Shown piece after piece: positions 44,468 to 52,853 of a DNA stretch of 64,000 nucleotides. The translations under genes were made by a program, and so were the position numbers. The stretch is from JAVJST01 sp965229715 (GTDB lineage: Bacteria > Pseudomonadota > Alphaproteobacteria > Rhodospirillales > Casp-alpha2). How positions within the stretch are numbered: position 1 is the stretch's first letter; each line of letters opens with the position of its first letter. The notes under the pieces are model-generated. The model did no database searches and had not been told where the DNA came from. It saw only the letters and a program-made list of their open reading frames with translations. Location of the stretch: assembly GCA_965229715.1 (NCBI GenBank), contig CBDDJL010000002.1, positions 248,001-312,000 of the forward strand, read 5' to 3'.

Positions 44468-45157
44468 TCAGGGAACCAGCTTGTAGCCACCCGGCTCGGT
44501 GATCAACAGCCGTGCATTCGAGGGATCTTCCTCGATCTTCTGGCGCAACCGGTAAACGTGGGTTTCGAGCGTGTGGGTGGTGACGCCGGCGTTGTAACCC
44601 CAGACCTCGTCGAGGAGGACATCGCGGCTCACGACCCTGTCGCCGGTGCGGTAGAGATATTTGAGAATAGCGCCTTCCTTGTCGGTCAGGCGGACCTTTT
44701 TGCCGGTGTCGTTGTGGACCAGCATCTTGGCGCCCGGCTGAAACGAATAGGGACCGATGACGAACATGGCGTCGTCGGACCGTTCGTGTTGACGGATGTG
44801 GGCGCGGATACGAGCGAGCAGAACGCCGAGGCGAAACGGCTTGGTCACGTAGTCGTTGGCGCCGGCGTCGAGGCCGAGAATGGTATCGGCATCCGTATCC
44901 GCACCGGTCAGCATGATGATCGGCGATCGCACGCCGTTCTTGCGCATCAGCTTGCAGGCATCGCGGCCGTCCATGTCCGGCAGGCCGACATCGAGAAGGA
45001 TGACCTCGTAGTAATCCTGCTTGGCAAGCTCCAGCCCCTTGGCCGCGCTGTTGGCGACAGTAACCTGAAACTCCTCGTGCAGTTGAAGCTGTTCGATCAG
45101 CATCTCGATGAGCGCGTCATCGTCGTCGACCAGCAATAGGTTCTTTCCGTTGCTCAT
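44468..45157 (-). CDS. cenR: OmpR-type response regulator, CenR-like
   Basis: Two-domain response regulator of 229 residues. The receiver has the acidic pocket LLVDDDDAL (11-14), phospho-acceptor D56 in ILLDVGLPDMDG, MLTGADT and YVTKPFRLG. The C-terminal winged helix carries RLTDKEGAILKYLYRTGDR and GVTTHTLETHVYRLRQKI. Similar proteins in alphaproteobacteria are CenR, an essential envelope regulator in Caulobacter. No histidine kinase is adjacent, as is usual for CenR. The ATG at 45157 fits; the frame is open back to 45628 through divergent DNA. The CenR name rests on recognition without alignment. Confidence 0.83.
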   Translation of the reverse strand: MSNGKNLLLVDDDDALIEMLIEQLQLHEEFQVTVANSAAKGLELAKQDYYEVILLDVGLPDMDGRDACKLMRKNGVRSPIIMLTGADTDADTILGLDAGANDYVTKPFRLGVLLARIRAHIRQHERSDDAMFVIGPYSFQPGAKMLVHNDTGKKVRLTDKEGAILKYLYRTGDRVVSRDVLLDEVWGYNAGVTTHTLETHVYRLRQKIEEDPSNARLLITEPGGYKLVP

Positions 45158-45338
45158 GTTCACCTTCGAACTCTTTCCCCTAGGCCGACGCGGCGCCGGA
45201 ATGCGGCATGACGCCGCGGAAGGGCCGCGACAATATATTTGTGCAGCGGCCTCGTATGTACAATAACCAAGCCCTCGGAAAGATGACAGTCGGCGGCGAT
45301 CAAAGCTGCTGGCATTTTTGTGATAGACTGCGAGCGAC

Positions 45339-46508
45339 ATGAACGACAGTAAGCCCAATCTGGTGTCCGTTCCGGCATCGCGCGAGCCACTCTCGCGCCT
45401 TGCCATCGACCGCGCCGTCTCAGATCTGCGCAGGGGCCGCTTTGTCACCGTTCGCGGCGGCGGTGGCATGGCTATTCTGGCTGTCGCCGCAGAGGGGACG
45501 TCGCGCGAGGGTCTTGCGGAGCTCGTTGACGCGGCAGAGGCGTCGGTATCGCTGGCCATTACGGGGCGCAGGGCAACGGTGCTCAATCTTGTACCGTCGC
45601 CGGACCGGATTGCGTTGATCGAACCCAAGGAAAATGCCGAGTTGGCGCCGGAACTGGTGCGCGACCTCGCCGATCCGCTTGCCGGCGCACGCGCCGCCGA
45701 TCTCCGAAATCAACTGAAGACCTTTACGGTCCGCCGCGTCGACCGTCATAGCGCGGAAGCGGCCGCCGTGCGCCTCGCCAAGATTGCGCGTCTGTTGCCG
45801 GCCGCCGCGGTGGCACAGCTCAAGGAACCGGCCGCCGACGATCTCGAAGGCTGGGTCCGCAGACATGACGGGGTCCTGGTCGATGCCGGCGACGTGTTCC
45901 AGTACGACGCCGTCACGGCCCGCAGCCTGCGCCGCGTCAGCGAGGCCGCCGTGCCTCTGATCGATGCCGCGCAATCGCGGGTCATTGCTTATCGTCCGGC
46001 CGACGGCGGCCTTGAGCACCTCGCGATCGTCATCGGCGAACCCGATCCGTCGGCGCCTGTTCTCGCGCGACTGCATTCGGAATGCTTCACCGGCGATCTT
46101 CTCGGCAGCCTGCGCTGCGATTGCGGCGACCAACTACGCGGCGCGCTGGCGGAGATTGCCGCTCAGGGCAGCGGCGTTCTGCTCTATCTGGCACAGGAGG
46201 GCCGTGGCATCGGTCTCGTCAATAAACTGCGCGCCTATGAGCTTCAGGACGCCGGTTTCGATACCCTTGAAGCCAACGAGCAGCTCGGATTCGATGCCGA
46301 TGAGCGGGTCTATCTGCCGGCGGCACAAATGTTCCGCGATCTTGGTTTTTCCCGCATTCGCCTGATGACCAACAACCCGGAAAAAGTCGCCCAGCTCTCG
46401 GCCTGCGGCGTCGAAGTGGTTGAGCGGGTCGACCATGCGTTCCCGTCGAACCAGCACAATGAACACTATCTGAAGACCAAGGCATCGCGCAGCGGTCACC
46501 TGATATAG
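45339..46508 (+). CDS. ribA: GTP cyclohydrolase II with degenerate RibB-like N-terminal domain
   Basis: Protein of 389 residues. The C-terminal GTP cyclohydrolase II domain (about 190-389) has HSECFTGDLLGSLRCDCGDQL-like zinc ligands, here C-F-T-G-D, C-D-C in order, the YLAQEGRGIGLVNK motif and RLMTNNP. It opens the imidazole ring of GTP in riboflavin synthesis. The N-terminal part looks like a RibB fold remnant (DLRRGRFVTVRGGGGMAILAVAAEG) but lacks the acidic DDExREN-type metal site, so it is unlikely to make dihydroxybutanone phosphate. No FMN riboswitch was seen upstream. Confidence 0.88.
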   Translation: MNDSKPNLVSVPASREPLSRLAIDRAVSDLRRGRFVTVRGGGGMAILAVAAEGTSREGLAELVDAAEASVSLAITGRRATVLNLVPSPDRIALIEPKENAELAPELVRDLADPLAGARAADLRNQLKTFTVRRVDRHSAEAAAVRLAKIARLLPAAAVAQLKEPAADDLEGWVRRHDGVLVDAGDVFQYDAVTARSLRRVSEAAVPLIDAAQSRVIAYRPADGGLEHLAIVIGEPDPSAPVLARLHSECFTGDLLGSLRCDCGDQLRGALAEIAAQGSGVLLYLAQEGRGIGLVNKLRAYELQDAGFDTLEANEQLGFDADERVYLPAAQMFRDLGFSRIRLMTNNPEKVAQLSACGVEVVERVDHAFPSNQHNEHYLKTKASRSGHLI

Positions 46509-46626
46509 GGCAGCCAGTGAAACCGCGGACGGGGCGATAGACATCGCATGCCGGGCAAAATCTGCCGGGCGCGCCTAATCTGATTCATGTCGCCTCTTTA
46601 AAACGTTGAAAATCAAGCATTAACCT

Positions 46627-46642
46627 TGGCACGACCGTTGCT
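46627..46642 (+). promoter_or_regulatory. sigma-54 promoter, near-perfect consensus
   Basis: TGGCACG-N4-TTGCT at 46627-46642 matches the sigma-54 consensus at every conserved position. A start site about 12 bases after the GC would fall near 46653, only 18 bases before the ATG of the unknown gene, with GGGAGA in between as ribosome-binding site. The position argues strongly for use in this gene. Confidence 0.82.
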
Positions 46643-46670
46643 TGGGACTCCGCGAACGGGAGAACCGGCA

Positions 46671-47723
46671 ATGGCACGCCCAGGCGACGATTTCGCCGTA
46701 CAACAATACACCGCGAGCGTTCCGAGCAATCACGCACGCAACGTCGCCGTCATGCGCGACAAGGGTGAGGGCGCCCGCCTGATTCCAGGCCAGGACGACG
46801 GCCTTGGCCGCTACGATTTCGAGGGTCCGAGCGCCACGGGTGGCGGCGACGACATGACGTTTGCCGACCTCATCGATGTCGTCAATCCGCTGCAGCACAT
46901 TCCCGGCGTGTCCGCGATCTACCGCGAAATGACCGGCGACGAACTGTCAGCGCCGGCGCGAATGGCCGGCGGTGCATTGTTCTTTGGTCCGATCGGTCTC
47001 GCCGCAGCCACCGCCAACGTCCTCGCAGAAGTCGTCACCGGGAAGGATATCGGCGAACATATTGCGGCCCTGTTTGGTTCGGAGGACGACATCGAGATTG
47101 CCGAGACCGATGCCGGCGCCTTGTCCGACACGGTTCTTCCCGGCGGTCTCAGCATCGACGAGTGGTTAAAGACGCCACCGCCGGGCATGCCCGAAGCCGA
47201 CACGCCGACGGTTGACGGAACCCCGACGGCCATTCCCCCGGTCCGTGAAATCGAATCACGCTCCGTTCCCGATATTCTCAATCCGACAACCGCAGCCGCA
47301 GCGCCGGCTGGCGGCAATACGGCTCCAGTTGATGCCGTCAGCGTCAGCGGCCCGGTTGCCATCGAATCCTTGCCGGCCGATATTCTTGCCGCTCTCTACG
47401 GTGATGGATCTGTGCAGCCGGTCGTTGCGGCATCGGCGGAAGCCGCCAAGGCGATCGAGCGTGACGAACGCCAGGACGAAGCAAGCGCCGCATCGCCGTT
47501 CGGCTCGCTGGGCATTCCCGGCGAGGAAGATGGCGGTCTCAGCGGCCTGCAACCGGCGCTCGCGCCCAATCCGGCGGCATTCAACGATGCCGAGGCATTC
47601 GGCGCGGTTGCCAGCGACGGTGGCTGGTTCACGCAGGCCATGAACGATGCATTGGTGCGCTACGAAGATAGCGCTGCACTTCGCCGCGAGGCACAGAAGG
47701 TTTTCGTCGACGTTTCCCGATAA
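46671..47723 (+). CDS. uncharacterised protein expressed from a sigma-54 promoter
   Basis: Protein of 350 residues not assigned to any named family. A central segment (about 60-130) has FADLIDVVNPLQHIPGVSAI, then YREMTGDELSAPARMAGGAL, FFGPIGLAAATANVLAEVV and TGKDIGEHIAALFG, which looks conserved and partly hydrophobic. Most of the rest is proline- and alanine-rich, low-complexity and probably disordered. The C-terminal 40 residues are again ordered-looking (GGWFTQAMNDALVRYED). It has no signal peptide. The start at 46671 has GGGAGA upstream and a sigma-54 promoter 29-44 bases before. Sigma-54 control and flagellin nearby suggest a motility or surface role, but this is speculation. Confidence 0.75.
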   Translation: MARPGDDFAVQQYTASVPSNHARNVAVMRDKGEGARLIPGQDDGLGRYDFEGPSATGGGDDMTFADLIDVVNPLQHIPGVSAIYREMTGDELSAPARMAGGALFFGPIGLAAATANVLAEVVTGKDIGEHIAALFGSEDDIEIAETDAGALSDTVLPGGLSIDEWLKTPPPGMPEADTPTVDGTPTAIPPVREIESRSVPDILNPTTAAAAPAGGNTAPVDAVSVSGPVAIESLPADILAALYGDGSVQPVVAASAEAAKAIERDERQDEASAASPFGSLGIPGEEDGGLSGLQPALAPNPAAFNDAEAFGAVASDGGWFTQAMNDALVRYEDSAALRREAQKVFVDVSR

Positions 47724-47766
47724 TCGGGCCCCGGAACGACCCGAAAGTTGAACCGAGTATCCGGCC

Positions 47767-48306
47767 ATGGCCGATCTTCATGTATTTTCAAACGGCATCC
47801 TGATCGCCGGCGGCAAACGGTACCGCTGTGCGCTGGGACCTGCCGGGGTGGTCACAAGGAAAACGGAAGGCGACGGCGGCACGCCGGCCGGAACCTTCCC
47901 GCTTCGACGCGTGCATTACCGGGCCGATCGACGCGCAGCCCCTGAAACGGGCCTGCCCGTCCGCGAGATCGGCGAGGATGACGGCTGGTGCGACGATCCG
48001 TCTCATGCAGCGTACAACACGCTTGTCGATCTGCCGACGGATGCCAGCCACGAAATCATGCGGCGCGATGACCCGATCTACGACGTTGTCGTCGAGATCG
48101 GCTATAACGACGACCCACCAATCCCCGGCCAAGGAAGCGCCATTTTCATGCACGTCGCCCGCCCGGATTACAGCCCGACTGCGGGGTGCGTCGCCCTGGC
48201 GCCAAGCGATCTCGATGGCCTGCTTAAAGGGCTGGACATCGAATCACGCATTCACATCTACAAGGTTGCGGCGCCCGATCACGGCGTAGACGATTTGCTC
48301 GATTGA
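47767..48306 (+). CDS. L,D-transpeptidase (YkuD) family protein
   Basis: Protein of 179 residues of the YkuD fold. FMHVARPDYSPTAGCVAL carries the catalytic His and Cys of the H-x(n)-[S/T]-x-G-C pattern. The N-terminal part shows VTRKTEGDGGTPAGTFPL, also typical. No signal peptide is evident in the first residues, which is unusual for an enzyme that works on peptidoglycan outside the inner membrane; some YfaS-like relatives are cytoplasmic or use other routes. It lies 43 bases after the sigma-54 gene and converges with YggS. Confidence 0.85.
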   Translation: MADLHVFSNGILIAGGKRYRCALGPAGVVTRKTEGDGGTPAGTFPLRRVHYRADRRAAPETGLPVREIGEDDGWCDDPSHAAYNTLVDLPTDASHEIMRRDDPIYDVVVEIGYNDDPPIPGQGSAIFMHVARPDYSPTAGCVALAPSDLDGLLKGLDIESRIHIYKVAAPDHGVDDLLD

Positions 48307-48315
48307 ACGGGTCGA

Positions 48316-49008
48316 TCAGGCCTTTGGCCGCTCGCCAAAAATCGCACTACCGACCCGCACGTGTGTCGCCCCCATGCGAACGGCGGTTTCGTAATCGGCG
48401 CTCATGCCCATGCTTAATTTGGCCAGGCCGTTGCGCGCGGCAATCTTGGCCAGCAGAGCGAAATGCAGCGACGGCTCTTCATCAAGGGGCGGAATACACA
48501 TCAGGCCGGTCAACGGCAACCGCAACTCATCCCGGCAAAGTGCGATCAGGTCGTCGGCCTCATCGGGTAACACTCCGGCTTTCTGAGGCTCGGCGCCGGT
48601 GTTGACCTGAACGAAGACGTCCGGCCGTTTGCCGGTCTCGTCCATCAGGTTGGCAAGCCGGCGCGCCAGCTTGACGCGGTCTACAGTCTCGATGACGTCG
48701 AAGGTTTCGAGCGCGTTCTTCACCTTGTTGCTTTGCAGCGGCCCGATCAAGTGCAGCGTCAGATCCGGCGTCGCCTCGCGCAGCGCGGGCCATTTATCCT
48801 CGGCCTCCTGAACGCGGTTTTCACCGAAAACGCGATGCCCCGCCTCGATCGCCGGCAAGATTCGATCGGCGCCATGTACCTTGCTGACCGCGACCAGCGA
48901 TACGTCTGACGGCTTGCGGCCGGCATCCCGGGCGGCCGCGGCGATGCGCTCGTTGATATCCATCAGATTGCCGGCGACATCGACGGCGTCACGGCTGTTA
49001 TCTATCAT
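48316..49008 (-). CDS. YggS/PLPBP pyridoxal-phosphate homeostasis protein
   Basis: Protein of 230 residues of the YggS family. SLVAVSKVHGADRI contains the PLP-binding lysine, FGENRVQEAEDKW and LHLIGPLQSNKVKNAL follow, as do QVNTGAEPQKAGV and LSMGMSADYETAVRMG. Members bind PLP and act in vitamin B6 and amino-acid homeostasis without a known enzyme reaction. The ATG at 49008 gives a normal length; the frame is open a little further upstream across the start of the divergent thiE-like gene. Convergent with the L,D-transpeptidase gene (9 bases between). Confidence 0.93.
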   Translation of the reverse strand: MIDNSRDAVDVAGNLMDINERIAAAARDAGRKPSDVSLVAVSKVHGADRILPAIEAGHRVFGENRVQEAEDKWPALREATPDLTLHLIGPLQSNKVKNALETFDVIETVDRVKLARRLANLMDETGKRPDVFVQVNTGAEPQKAGVLPDEADDLIALCRDELRLPLTGLMCIPPLDEEPSLHFALLAKIAARNGLAKLSMGMSADYETAVRMGATHVRVGSAIFGERPKA

Positions 49009-49037
49009 GCATACAGTCTCATCAGACGGCGATTGAC

Positions 49038-49625
49038 GTGGTGACCGTAACAGACCCCAAGGCCCCGCTCCAAGCGCTTCGGCAATTGCCGAAGCGGATT
49101 CTGATGACGGACGACGACAGGCTACCGGACGCCGCACCGATGATCGCCCGGCTGCCTGCGGAAAGCGCCGTCATCGTTCGTGCACGCGATCCGGATACGC
49201 GTGCCGAACAGGCCCGGACATTGATCGAGCCGTGCGCGAAACACGGTGTGCGCTTGATGATTTCCGCAGATATCGCGTTGGCACGCGAGCTCGGAGCCGA
49301 TGGCGTCCACATCCCTGAAGCCGCCCTGCGTGCAGATCCACGCAGGCCCGAGGGTCCGGTAGATTGGTTCGTCACCGCATCCGCCCATTCCGAAGATGCG
49401 CTGCAACGCGCAGCAGCGGCCGGCATTGACGCGGCGATCCTGTCCCCGGTGTTCCCGACCGCAAGTCACCCTGATGCAATGCCGCTCGGAATCGGGCAGT
49501 TCGCGGAGTTGGCCGCACGAGCCGGCTTGCCCGTCTTCGCCATGGGGGGCGTAACGGAGGACGATTTTGCCGCACTCGAAACCGCAGGCGCAGCGGGAAT
49601 TGCCGGCATCGGCTTCGCGGGCTGA
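49038..49625 (+). CDS. ThiE/TenI-like protein
   Basis: Protein of 195 residues of the thiamine-phosphate synthase/TenI barrel family. GADGVHIPEAALRADPR, TASAHSEDALQRAAAAGID, AAILSPVFPTASHPDA and FAMGGVTEDDF match the phosphate-binding region. Several ThiE substrate residues look altered: QLREKD-like motif is replaced by VIVRARD, and HLGQ by HIPE. It may be a divergent ThiE, a TenI-like protein or a paralogue with another substrate. No other thiamine genes are nearby. It starts 29 bases from the divergent YggS-like gene and is followed by leuS. Confidence 0.75.
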   Translation: MVTVTDPKAPLQALRQLPKRILMTDDDRLPDAAPMIARLPAESAVIVRARDPDTRAEQARTLIEPCAKHGVRLMISADIALARELGADGVHIPEAALRADPRRPEGPVDWFVTASAHSEDALQRAAAAGIDAAILSPVFPTASHPDAMPLGIGQFAELAARAGLPVFAMGGVTEDDFAALETAGAAGIAGIGFAG

Positions 49626-49732
49626 CGAACGCCGGGTCCAAGCCGTGCCGGGTCTGGCCTGTGCCGAGGCTTTGGTATAAGAAAGTCCGCCCTTCGAACG
49701 ATCCCGCAGACTGGCTTCCGGAGAACCTGCAC

Positions 49733-52324
49733 GTGCCTGACCAGACGACCGAATCCGCCGCCGAATCGCGCTATAACGTCAAGGAATCCGAAGCCCGCTG
49801 GCAGCAGGTCTGGGAAGAGCACGGCTGTTTTTCGGTCAACGAGGACAGCGACAGGCCGAAGTACTACGTGCTCGAGATGTTTCCCTACCCCTCGGGCCGT
49901 ATCCACATGGGACATGTCCGCAATTACACGCTCGGCGACGTGGTCGCGCGGTTCATGAAGGCGCGCGGCTTCAATGTCCTTCACCCCATGGGTTGGGACG
50001 CCTTCGGTCTGCCCGCCGAGAACGCCGCCATCGAAAACAATGTTCATCCGGCAAAATGGACCCGTGAGAACATTGCGACCATGCGCTCGCAGCTCAAATC
50101 CATGGGGCTCAGCTACGACTGGTCGCGCGAGATCGCGACCTGCGAGCCCGAATACTACAAGCACGAACAGAAGATGTTTCTCGACTTTCTCAGGGAAGGC
50201 CTTGTCTATCGCAAGGAGTCCTGGGTCAACTGGGACCCGGTCGAAAATACGGTCCTCGCCAACGAGCAAGTCATTGATGGCAAGGGCTGGCGTTCCGGTG
50301 CGCCTGTCGAGAAGCGCAAGCTGGCACAGTGGTTCCTAAAAATTACCGAATATGCGGAGGAGCTCCGCGACGCGCTCTCACAACTCGAGCGCTGGCCGGA
50401 CCGTGTTCGACTGATGCAGGAGAACTGGATCGGCCGTTCGGAAGGCGCGCACATCCGCTTCGAGATCGAAGGCCGGGACGACGCCCTCGAGGTCTATACG
50501 ACGCGACACGATACGATCTTCGGCATGACGTTCTGCGCCGTCGCGGCAAACCATCCGATTGCCGCCGAAATTGCGGCGAACAATCCCAAGCTCGCCTCCT
50601 TCGTCGAGGAGTGCAACCGCATGAGCACCAGCGAAGCGGACATCGAGAAAGCCGAGAAAAAAGGCTTCGATACCGGACTTCGCATTCGCCACCCGTTCGT
50701 CGACGGCAAGACGGTTCCGCTTTACGTCGCCAACTTCGTACTGATGGAGTACGGTACCGGCGCGATCTTCGGCTGTCCCGGCCACGACCAGCGCGACCTC
50801 GATTTCGCCCGCAAGTACGGCCTTGAGGTCATCCCGGTGATTGCGCCAAAAGACACCGATCCGAAGACGTTTGAAATCGGCAACGAGGCTTTCGTCGACC
50901 CGGGGGTGGCCGTCAACTCCGATTTCCTCGACGGCATGGACGTCCAGGATGCCAAGAGCGCCGTTGCCGACCGCATCGAGGCGGCTGGTATCGGTGAGCG
51001 TGCGATCAATTACCGGCTGCGCGACTGGGGCGTATCACGTCAACGCTACTGGGGTTGCCCGATCCCGGTCATCAAGTGCGGCGCGTGTGGCGTCGTTCCG
51101 GTGCCCGACGATCATTTGCCGGTCGAACTGCCCGGGGATGTCGAGCTCGGCGGCGCCGGCAACCCGCTCGCCGCACATCCAACCTGGAAACACGTCGACT
51201 GCCCGCAGTGCGGCAAGGCTGCCGAACGCGAGACCGACACCTTCGATACGTTCTTCGAATCGTCCTGGTATTTTGCCCGGTTTTGTTCGCCCCAAGCCGA
51301 AGATGTCGGCTTCACCAAGGCGGCCGCGGATTACTGGCTGCCCGTCGATCAGTACATCGGCGGCATCGAGCACGCCGTCCTGCACCTTCTCTATTCGCGA
51401 TTCTTCACCCGCGCACTCAGCAAATGCGGCTACCTCGATCTCGACGAGCCATTCGCGGGTTTGATGACCCAGGGCATGGTCTGTCACGCGACGTTCCGGA
51501 ACGACTCGGGTTGGCTGTTGCCGTCCGACGTCGAGTTCAAGGGCGGCGAGGCCTTTCATGTGAAGACCGGCGAGAAGGTCACCGTCGGCCGCACCGAAAA
51601 GATGAGCAAGTCGAAGAAGAACGTGGTCGACCCGGAAAACATTATCGCGACGTTCGGCGCCGATACGGCGCGCCTCTTCATGCTGTCTGACAGCCCGCCC
51701 GACCGTGATCTGGAATGGACAGATGCCGGTGTCGAAGGCGCCTGGCGTTACCTGAACCGTGTCTGGCGCAGCGTCATGAAGCCGAAGGCCCCCCTTGCCG
51801 TTGCCAACACGGCGGTTCCGGATACCGTCGATGGCGCGGCGCTTCAGACTTACAAGTTCTGTCACCGCACAATCGCCGGCGTTACCGATGACCTCGGGAG
51901 GTTTCATTTCAATAAGGCGGTTGCCCGAATTCGCGAACTTACCAACACCCTGGAGGATCTCACCGAAGATGGCGATGCCGCCGACGCCGTGCGGCGTTAC
52001 GGTTGGGAAACCGCCATCATGCTGCTGGGCCCGATGATGCCGCACTTGTGCGAGGAACTGTGGCGCGGGCTCGGACATGATACACTGCTCGCCGATCAGC
52101 CGTGGCCCGAAGCGGATACGGCCATGCTTGGCGAAGACACGGTGGAAGTTGCGGTGCAGGTTAATGGCAAGCTGCGTGGAACGATTACCCTCGCCAAGGA
52201 CGCCGGCGAGGATACGGCCCGGGATGCGGCGCTCGCCGTTGACAACGTACAGGCCGCGATGAGCGGCAAAGACATTCGCAAGCTGATTTATGTGCCGAAC
52301 AGGATCGTCAATGTCGTTATCTAG
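49733..52324 (+). CDS. leuS: leucyl-tRNA synthetase
   Basis: Protein of 863 residues from the GTG at 49733 (GGAG upstream); a start at 49661 would add 24 poorly conserved residues. The class I signatures are HMGH in YPSGRIHMGHVRNY near residue 50 and KMSKSKKN near 625. The editing domain (about 225-420) has LEVYTTRHDTIFGMTF, and the C-terminal domain has VNGKLRGTI. It charges tRNA-Leu and edits misactivated valine and isoleucine analogues. Its end overlaps the lptE start by 14 bases, a conserved arrangement in alphaproteobacteria. Confidence 0.96.
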   Translation: MPDQTTESAAESRYNVKESEARWQQVWEEHGCFSVNEDSDRPKYYVLEMFPYPSGRIHMGHVRNYTLGDVVARFMKARGFNVLHPMGWDAFGLPAENAAIENNVHPAKWTRENIATMRSQLKSMGLSYDWSREIATCEPEYYKHEQKMFLDFLREGLVYRKESWVNWDPVENTVLANEQVIDGKGWRSGAPVEKRKLAQWFLKITEYAEELRDALSQLERWPDRVRLMQENWIGRSEGAHIRFEIEGRDDALEVYTTRHDTIFGMTFCAVAANHPIAAEIAANNPKLASFVEECNRMSTSEADIEKAEKKGFDTGLRIRHPFVDGKTVPLYVANFVLMEYGTGAIFGCPGHDQRDLDFARKYGLEVIPVIAPKDTDPKTFEIGNEAFVDPGVAVNSDFLDGMDVQDAKSAVADRIEAAGIGERAINYRLRDWGVSRQRYWGCPIPVIKCGACGVVPVPDDHLPVELPGDVELGGAGNPLAAHPTWKHVDCPQCGKAAERETDTFDTFFESSWYFARFCSPQAEDVGFTKAAADYWLPVDQYIGGIEHAVLHLLYSRFFTRALSKCGYLDLDEPFAGLMTQGMVCHATFRNDSGWLLPSDVEFKGGEAFHVKTGEKVTVGRTEKMSKSKKNVVDPENIIATFGADTARLFMLSDSPPDRDLEWTDAGVEGAWRYLNRVWRSVMKPKAPLAVANTAVPDTVDGAALQTYKFCHRTIAGVTDDLGRFHFNKAVARIRELTNTLEDLTEDGDAADAVRRYGWETAIMLLGPMMPHLCEELWRGLGHDTLLADQPWPEADTAMLGEDTVEVAVQVNGKLRGTITLAKDAGEDTARDAALAVDNVQAAMSGKDIRKLIYVPNRIVNVVI

Positions 52325-52844
52325 ATTCGTCGCCGCCCTGCTCATGGTCGCCGGAGTCTCTGCGCTCGGCGGTTGCGGTTTCGAGCCTCTCCATGGTCGC
52401 CAATCCGCGTCGTCCGCCGCCGAAATGGCAACCGTCCGTATCGCCATTATCGAGGACCGGGTCGGTCAACAGCTGCGCAATCGTTTGCTGCAACGGATGC
52501 AGCCGCGCGGCGGTTCGGACAACCCGAAGTGGTCGTTGTCGGTAACCCTGTCGGAATCGATCGATGAAGTCCTGGTCGAGGAATCGTCGTTCGGTACGCG
52601 GGCCAATCTCCGCCTGACCGCGTCGTTTCAGCTGCAGTCGACCGACTATGGCGACGGAATCAGCGCTTCACGATCCGGCAGCACGAGAAGTATCGCAAGC
52701 TACAACATTCTCGATTCGGAGTTCGAGTACGCAAACCTGATCGCCGAACGCGATGCCCGTGAGCGCGCGCTCGATCAGCTGGCGTCGGATATAACCCGCC
52801 AGGTGTCCTTGTGGCTGCGCGATGCGGCGCCGGAAAGCGGATAA
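52311..52844 (+). CDS. lptE: LPS-assembly lipoprotein LptE
   Basis: Outer-membrane lipoprotein of 177 residues with a lipoprotein signal ending LGGC (C22). After it come GCGFEPLHGR, IEDRVGQQLRNRLLQRM and LRLTASFQLQSTD, which fit the LptE fold. LptE forms the outer-membrane LPS translocon with LptD. The ATG at 52311 lies inside leuS (14-base overlap), and holA follows after 9 bases. The order leuS-lptE-holA is conserved in the group. The LPS biosynthesis genes at the start of the window would feed this export route. Confidence 0.9.
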   Translation: MSLSRFVAALLMVAGVSALGGCGFEPLHGRQSASSAAEMATVRIAIIEDRVGQQLRNRLLQRMQPRGGSDNPKWSLSVTLSESIDEVLVEESSFGTRANLRLTASFQLQSTDYGDGISASRSGSTRSIASYNILDSEFEYANLIAERDARERALDQLASDITRQVSLWLRDAAPESG

Positions 52845-52853
52845 CGCCCGAAC

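Noticed and set aside
45158..45338. FMN riboswitch before ribA
   Set aside because: The 181 bases between the divergent genes show no recognisable conserved RFN core, and the gene start is close to the divergent CenR-like promoter region.
51035..52447. A 470-codon open frame on the minus strand opposite leuS
   Set aside because: The plus-strand leuS has full synthetase motifs over this stretch. The antisense frame has no recognisable domain and is explained by high G+C codon structure.
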